A stretch of 64,000 nucleotides of DNA from positions 938,800-1,002,799 of the forward strand of contig BCHX01000005.1 of assembly GCA_001599755.1 (NCBI GenBank). Reading direction: 5' to 3'. The translations under genes and the position numbers were made by a program. The stretch's first letter is position 1. Each line of letters opens with the position of its first letter. This DNA comes from Gliomastix tumulicola. Its lineage: Eukaryota; Ascomycota; Sordariomycetes; Hypocreales; Bionectriaceae. Positions 58,681 through 64,000 of this stretch are shown one piece after another. Under the pieces are notes generated by a model. That model worked only from the letters and a program-made list of their open reading frames with translations. It was not told the origin of the DNA and did no database searches.

Positions 58681-60259
58681 ATGGCCGCCGAACAGCCACA
58701 AGCGGTGCCTCTGATCGAGAGACCGGCCCTGCCAGCCCGGCCAGCCTTGCAATATCCGCCCTCCTTCCTGGCTGCGCATAACTTCCCGGTTCTGCCAACT
58801 CTGACAAACATGCGAGCCTCGCGAGCCTTGCCGGCCCCAAGATCTGTGCCCAACCCGCCGGTCTGGTCAGCCCCAGCCCCAGCATCTGGGTCGAACGCAC
58901 CCGGGTCGAACTCGTCGGCTTTGCCAAACTCGCTGGCCCTGCCAACAGCCTCCAGGTCAAACACACTGGCCTTGCCAACCCCAGTGTCTGGGTCGAACCC
59001 CCCGCCGGCCTTGTCAGGCCCAGCATCTGACTCGAACCCGCTGGCCTTTCCAACCCCAGCATCCACGTCGAGCCAGTTGGCCTTGCCCACTCCAGCCTCC
59101 ACCAATTCAAACCCACTGGCCTTGTCGGCCCCAGCATCTAGGCCAAACCCTGTGGGAGCCAGGCCGAGATCCAAGCCATCCGGTGTCAGCAAACGCCGAC
59201 ACCCCCCCAGGAGGATGGTGATGAACCCAGCGCTGCTCCCGCCCGTCGAAGAGGGCCAGAGTGAGGAGTCGCAAGACGTCTGGAGCTCGGCGCCCAACTG
59301 CACCAAGTGGCCGACCTCCAAGGCCCGCACCTACAACGAGGAGACCCTCGGCCAGCTCCTCGTCGCCTCGCAGAACCCGGAGGTGTGGCAGCTCATCAAG
59401 GCGGCCGAGGTCGTCCACGACCACCTCTCGGGGCTGAACTTCAGGTTTGCCTTCATGGGCGGCTTCTCGCTCTACATCAGGGGCAGCACCCGGGTGCCCA
59501 AGGACCTCGACATTACCGTGCCGCAGACCTCCGTGGACAAGGCTGTCGCGGCCCTCCGCAAATGTGCCAAGTGAGACAGACTCCTCTCCTCTCGATAGCC
59601 CCTGTCTCTTCCATGGCGAGGCGAAGCACGATTTACTGACAGCTAGGGCAGCGTGTGCATTCCTGACCCTATTGTGTTAGGATTCCGCACCACGGTGTTT
59701 ATCAACTGCCTCCCGTGGATGTACCCGCCTCCCCTGGTGAGGATGGACATAGTAATCAGTGGTAAGTCATAGACCGACCCCAGCTTCGGAGAGTCACGAA
59801 GTCGAACCGCTCTCTGAGTCCCAACGGAAATTTCTCTCTTGACACTGCATTGCAGGAAGCCTCTCGATGCCATCCAACATGAGGCTCTTCAGCGAGAGAA
59901 TCATGCCGAGGCACGGCTGGTACTCGAAGTTCAGGCTCCCCTCGGTCATCGCGGTCGAGTCCATGGTCCACGCGAAGCTGCACTCCCACTTTGACCGCAG
60001 GAAGTACACGTCGACCGACTTCAACGACCTCCTCTGGCTCATACAGAACTGCGCAAAGGAGGTCTATGACGGCAGGGCACTCTACTATGCCAAGCACTAC
60101 GCCTTCTTCTCCGCCACCGCGTATGCCTACAGTGAGACGTGGGGGAACAGGGCGGCCGACATCTTGGGATTTGGGCGCGCTGAGTGGACTGATGAGTTTA
60201 GGCGCCAGGTTGATGAGGCCCGAGCTCTTCTGCAGCTGGAGGACGCCCTTATCTTTTAA
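58681..60259 (+). CDS. Nucleotidyltransferase-like family protein, copy 2 (motifs intact)
   Basis: Exons 58681-59570, 59652-59761 and 59856-60259 give 467 residues. I chose the acceptor at 59650-59651 because it keeps the frame VCIPDPIVLGFRTTVFINC followed by VRMDIVIS; the nearer acceptor at 59695 gives a frame without that strand. The N-terminal 180 residues are a Pro/Ser/Ala-rich region with degenerate repeats of the type SNPLALPTPAS. The core FAFMGGFSLYIRGSTRVPKD runs into LDITV, the GG...R...DLD pattern of nucleotidyltransferase folds, and VRMDIVI supplies the third acidic strand. A helical C-terminal part follows (NDLLWLIQNCAKEVYDGRAL). It would transfer a nucleotide to an unknown acceptor if active. 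Introns match copies 1 and 3 in position and phase. Confidence in the exon chain is good; the fold assignment is moderate. Confidence 0.78.
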
Positions 60260-60589
60260 TCACTTTTTCGAACGGTTCGAATGCGACTTGGGTTCAGAAT
60301 AGTATCAGTTTAGCAAAAATGAGGTGTTATTGGTCCTCACGTCCACCTCTGTCTGAGCTCATGGTCTTGTCACGCTCAGAATCTTCTCACTTTCTGGCTA
60401 CTGATTTGGCATCAGATTTGACAACTATATAANCCCCCCCCGCCCCAGCCCGATGTTTGCTTCCCTTCTTTCCTTCTTCCCTTTCTCGTCCCAAGTCCTT
60501 CGTTTTCGTGCCCGGCGTGTGTAAGCCCCGATCCCTTGTGATGGTAGTGACACAGACTGATCCCCCAAGACAAGCAGAATCACAACAAC
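60260..60589. other. Spacer between tandem family genes
   Basis: 330 bases. A C-rich run at 60434-60446 follows the ambiguous base N at 60433. The sequence TTCGAACGGTTCGAA near 60268 is a short inverted repeat. Presumed promoter of copy 3. Confidence 0.5.
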
Positions 60590-61710
60590 ATGGACGCTCC
60601 CAACGACGACTTCCCCTCCAGGGCGGAATAGGATGCCGTCCTGGGGGTCGACGACGGGTTCTTCGGCGGCGCGGGCCTCGAGGCCCTTCCCCTCTCGCCT
60701 CGCCCCTCCTCTCCTCTCGCCCCTCTGCCTGCCCTCCCTCCTCCTCCTCCTCCCCATGTGCCCTCGCCTCCGCCTCCCCCTCCAGGGGTTGTCGAGCTCC
60801 GAGCGGGTGAATACCCGTTCGAGTTCTTCAACCTCCTGGTGGGGAGGTCCAGCTTCCCGGACCTCGCGGGGCTGGAGGCCGCCGGGCGGCTCGTCGCCGA
60901 GCTGCTGTGGGACGCCGGCGTGTACTCGGCGTACGCGTCCGGGTGGGCGGCCTTCCTGCGCGGCTTCCAGTACATGCCGCAGGAGGTGACCATGGTGGTC
61001 GGCGCGGAGGTCGAGGCTGTGAGGCGCATCCTGATGCGGTGCCCTCGGTAAGTCTGAGTTGACTGGATCTGCCTCCTTTCTTTTCTTGACGTGTTCCTGT
61101 TACTGACGTACGACTTCCTTTCTTCTTTGGCAGAATCATGTTCCCGAATGGATGGCTGGGCGGCATGCCCGCCATCAGCATCTTCGTCCTCGCCGAACCC
61201 AGCCAAGAGCTGGGCGGCCCTGAGTGCCTCGTCCGAATCGACATGGCGTTCCAAGGTACGTGTTGCAAAAAGACGCACTCACTCTCTCATTCTCCTTTTG
61301 CCCCCGGACACAGCGAACTGACAGAACTTGCAACAGCAACTCGGACCATGCCAATTATCCTCCCGCAGGGCGCGGAGCAAATCACGTACCACCGCAGCGC
61401 GACCCCCATCACCGTCCTCGACGCCTTTGAGCAGTTCCGTTCCGACCTGCTCACGCACTTCCTCTCCAACGACGAGATCGTCCGACGCCGCCTCATCTTC
61501 ATGCTCACCAAGTACCTGCCGCCCATCCAGGCCTGCTGCGAGGTGCTGAACCGCGACGAGCGCAAGTTCTTCTGCCGCGGCGTCGCCATCGTCAACCGCA
61601 CGGCTGGTTACTATGCCGGTCACCTCCTGGGCATTTCCGAGTCGGAGATTGACGGGGAGCCTCAGGGAGCGCAGGAGAATCTGGCGGTCGATCCTGCCCT
61701 TGCCTTTTAG
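60590..61710 (+). pseudogene. Nucleotidyltransferase-like family, copy 3, with in-frame TAG at codon 14
   Basis: Exons 60590-61047, 61134-61255 and 61337-61710 would give 317 codons with intron phases 2 and 1, exactly as in the two sister genes. The frame opens MDAPNDDFPSRAE and then meets TAG (60629-60631). After it the same frame runs uninterrupted: a Pro-rich stretch, EYPFEFFNLLVGRSSF, YASGWAAFLRGFQYMPQEVT, and after intron 1 IMFPNGWLGGMPAISIFVLA and ECLVRIDMAFQ. Exon 3 starts ATRTMPIILPQGAEQITYHR. Of the nucleotidyltransferase acids, the DLD pair is replaced (PQEVTMVV against PKDLDITV) while the third (VRID) remains. So it is either a recently broken gene, a base-call error at one position, or a gene using a start I cannot see. 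The long clean frame downstream argues the stop is recent. Confidence 0.65.
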
Positions 61711-61763
61711 ATGTGGTTTTCGTCCCCGTCCCCAGTCTTTGTGTGGGTTTCTTCTATCCCAAC

Positions 61764-61965
61764 ATCGTCTCATACGGCATCGTCTCATACGGCATCGCCT
61801 CCTACGATCTCTCCTTCCAAAGCATCTTCTCCAACGACGTCATGTTCAACTTTGTCTCCGTCGACTATCTTCTCCAACGACGTCATGTTCAACTTCGTCT
61901 CCGTCGACTATCTTCTGCGTCGACTATCTTCTGCGTCGACTATCTTCTCCGTCGACTTCGTCTCA
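61764..61965. repeat. Nested short tandem repeats
   Basis: A 15-base unit (CATCGTCTCATACGG type) occurs two to three times from about 61764. A 43-base unit (CTTCTCCAACGACGTCATGT and onward) occurs twice from about 61826. Then CTTCTGCGTCGACTAT, 16 bases, occurs twice with a diverged third copy. Confidence 0.85.
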
Positions 61966-61978
61966 CATCTCATTTTCT

Positions 61979-62190
61979 TCTCCCATGTTATCTCTCTACT
62001 TCGACTCTTTGGTCTCCCACAATTCTCTTCGGCCCCATCGAGACACAGCAGCTACAATCGATGGCCACAGTGAGGAGACGAATTTTCTTTCTCTCATGTT
62101 ACCTCTCTCTATCTCTACTCTTTATTCTCCTACAATTCTCCTCAACCCCATCGAGACGCAGCTCCAATGAATGGCCACAGTAAGGAGACC
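61979..62190. repeat. Two diverged direct repeats of about 100 bases
   Basis: The stretch from CTCCCATGTTATCTCTCTAC to GGCCACAGTGAGGAGACG (about 61979-62080) is repeated as CTCTCATGTTACCTCTCTCT to GGCCACAGTAAGGAGACC (about 62091-62190). Shared landmarks are CCCATCGAGAC and ATGGCCACAGT. Confidence 0.8.
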
Positions 62191-62479
62191 GTTCAGATTA
62201 TAAACAGAGATCAGGCGGAATGGTATAGGATGGACGGTACGGTTATTTTTTTTCTATTCTTTTCCCATGTCAATGGTAACCGGATACATGGCATGGCATA
62301 CATTGTCTCGACTTTTACAGGCAGAGACGAGAAATCAGACAGAAGACAGAAAGCTGTCTGTCTATATTGCTCAATTTTACTTTACATTCGTGGTGGTATT
62401 CTATCTTTCGCCCAATGTGATGATCATAAAACTTCAAATGACTGTTTTCTTCTTCCTCTGCATTCCCCTCCCCCGCCTT

Positions 62480-64000
62480 TTACTGAACAAACTTGCTCTC
62501 CTTGACAGTGTACAGATCAACGTACTCATCCACGGTCAGCGCCTCGAGCTTCTTGCCGTCGAGACCAATCTCCACGAGCTGCTTGACGCGGGCCTCGGGC
62601 AGATGAGGCGCAAGGTGGCGCTTGTACTTCTCGAGAATCACGGGCTTGGCCTCTTCGCGGCGCAGACGGTGACCGAGGGGAGCCTCGACGGCCACCTCGT
62701 CCAGCACGGTGCCGTCGTTGAGCTCGACGGTCAGCGCGTTGGAGATGGTGCGCAGGGCCGGGTCGTGGTAGTCCTGCGTGTACTGGGGGTCCTCGACGCA
62801 GCGGATCTTCTGGCGCAGCGACTCGACGAGCTCCGAGGTGGCGGCCTCACCACCATCCGTGTAGTCGGTGGCCTCGAGGCGGCCGAAGACGAGCATGACG
62901 GCGCACATGTACTGGATGCAGTGGTCGCGGTCGGCGAAGTTGTCCATGGGCTTGAACTGCTTGTCGATGATGCGGATGCAGGCCTCGTGCGTGCGGCAGG
63001 TGATGGCCTTGATGTCGGCGGCCGACTTGCCCAGGGCCTTGAGCTTGTGGTGGATCGTCTCGGACGCCTCGACGGCGGTCTGGGAGTGGAACTCGGCTGT
63101 GCTACACGTTAGCTATGGACGTTTCACGGGACTTGTGTGTGCGGATGCGGTTCCTGAAGTCACCAAAGCAGTGGCTTGTGGCAGGGCAGGGCAGGGCAAG
63201 ACAGGACTAGTTACTTACCAGGGTAGGACACCTTGAAGAGAACATTCTCCATGACGTAGCTGCCGTAGGGGCGCTGGAACTCGAACTTCTTGCCCTTGAA
63301 GAGAACATCGTAGAAGCCCCAGACAGGCGCGGACAGCACCGTCGGGACGCCCTGCTCGCCCTTGAGGACCTTGAGTGCCAGGTTCACGGCACGCTGGCAG
63401 GCGTCGCCGGCGGCCCACGACTTGCGGGACATGGTGTTGGGCGAGTGGCGGTAGGTGCGCAGCGACTGGCCGTCGACCCAGGCCTGGGTGACGGCGTCGG
63501 CGATCTGCTGCTCGCCGAGGCCGAGCATCTTGGAGACGACGGCGGTGGAGGCGACCTTGACGAGGACGACGTGGTCGAGGCCGACCTTGTTGTACGAGTT
63601 GAGCAGGGCGAGGCAGCCCTGGATCTCGTGGGCCTTGATCATGGCCTCGAGGACGTCGCGGATGGTGAAGATCTTGCCGCCCGCGAGGCTGCCGCCGGCC
63701 TTGTTCGTCCGGTTGATCCAGTCGGCGACGGCGAGGATGGCGCCCAGGTTGTCCGAGGGGTGGCCCCATTCGGCGGCGAGCCAGCAGTCGTTGAAGTCGA
63801 GCCAGCGGATCATGGCACCGATGTTGAAGGCCGCGTTCACGGGGTCGAGCTGGAAGGGCGTGCCGGGGACCTTGGGCCCGTTGGGGACGACGGTGCCGGG
63901 GACGATCGGGCCCAGGAGCTTGGTGCACTCCTTGAACCTAAGGCCCTCGAGGCCGCAGCCGAGCGTGTCGAGGAGGATCCATCGGGCGGTGTCGAACTGG
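62480..64000 (-). CDS. 2-methylcitrate dehydratase (PrpD family), C-terminal part, cut by window edge
   Basis: Enzyme of the methylcitrate cycle, which disposes of propionyl-CoA in mitochondria; it dehydrates 2-methylcitrate. Visible exons are 64000-63219 and 63096-62480 (phase 1 junction), about 466 residues; the N terminus lies beyond the right edge. The frame at the edge reads QFDTARWILLDTLGCGLEGL. Family motifs follow: GTPFQLDPVNAAFNIGAMIR, WLDFNDCWLAAEWGHPSDNL, TYRHSPNTMSRKSWAAGDAC and, after the intron, AEFHSQTAVEASETIHHKLK. Later parts are ITCRTHEACIRIIDKQFKPM, NFADRDHCIQYMCAVMLVFG and YHDPALRTISNALTVELNDG. The C terminus is KESKFVQ, with no peroxisomal signal. The frame is intact throughout. 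Confidence 0.94.

Larger units (their letters stand above)
61711..62479. other. Repeat-rich intergenic region downstream of copy 3
   Basis: No gene. C/T-rich DNA with several tandem repeats described separately. Long open frames here arise because the repeats lack stop codons in several frames. Confidence 0.55.

Noticed and set aside
61613..62183. Two long overlapping plus-strand frames after copy 3.
   Set aside because: They are products of stop-free tandem repeats and C/T bias, with no protein family resemblance.

Overview
This window is nuclear DNA from a filamentous ascomycete (Pezizomycotina; a sordariomycete is likely but I cannot name the species). The evidence is short 50-180 bp GT-AG introns with CTAAC/CTGAC branch sites, a GC-rich coding style, wide intergenic spaces, and fungus-specific families: a HET-domain protein, a CFEM-type GPI protein, a fused phytoene synthase/lycopene cyclase and a bZIP-DUF3425 regulator. 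Two genes run off the ends: coatomer gamma on the left and a PrpD-family dehydratase on the right. I assembled about 20 genes by joining exons by eye and checking frame and phase at every junction.

Left part (1-20 kb), mostly housekeeping: coatomer gamma SEC21, a GPI-anchored aspartyl protease, the F1-ATPase chaperone ATP12, a peroxisomal (AKL-ending) 4-coumarate-CoA-ligase-like enzyme, a large secreted CFEM-like GPI protein, then a 4.6 kb gene desert and the ribosome quality-control gene VMS1.

Middle part (21-51 kb): a split carotenoid locus. Phytoene desaturase (al-1/carB) lies at 21.2 kb. The bifunctional phytoene synthase/lycopene cyclase (al-2/carRA) lies at 48.9 kb, with a cryptochrome-DASH gene 1.8 kb upstream on the same strand. 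Between the two carotenoid genes is a 26 kb accessory block: a small CsbD-like stress protein, an ankyrin-HET protein, an ASCH/PUA-like protein, two secreted flavoenzymes with a bZIP regulator on one strand, a secreted carboxylesterase, and the first member of a nucleotidyltransferase-like family. The cry-DASH protein carries an unusual tail of about 460 residues (RGG boxes, then Pro/Gln-rich sequence with NMAQP repeats). It is followed by tandem repeats that contain hairpins.

Right part (51-64 kb): an F-box-like protein, a badly decayed TAP-type alpha/beta hydrolase pseudogene in a gene-poor stretch, two tandem nucleotidyltransferase-like genes and the partial 2-methylcitrate dehydratase. 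The three nucleotidyltransferase-like genes (39.7, 58.7 and 60.6 kb) share two introns at matching places with the same phases (2, then 1). They differ in how many presumed metal-binding acids they keep, and one has an in-frame TAG at codon 14. This gene set and the split carotenoid/photoreceptor locus are the parts most worth a second look.

Two ambiguous bases (35490 and 60433) lie in or beside G/C homopolymer runs, so sequence quality there is uncertain.
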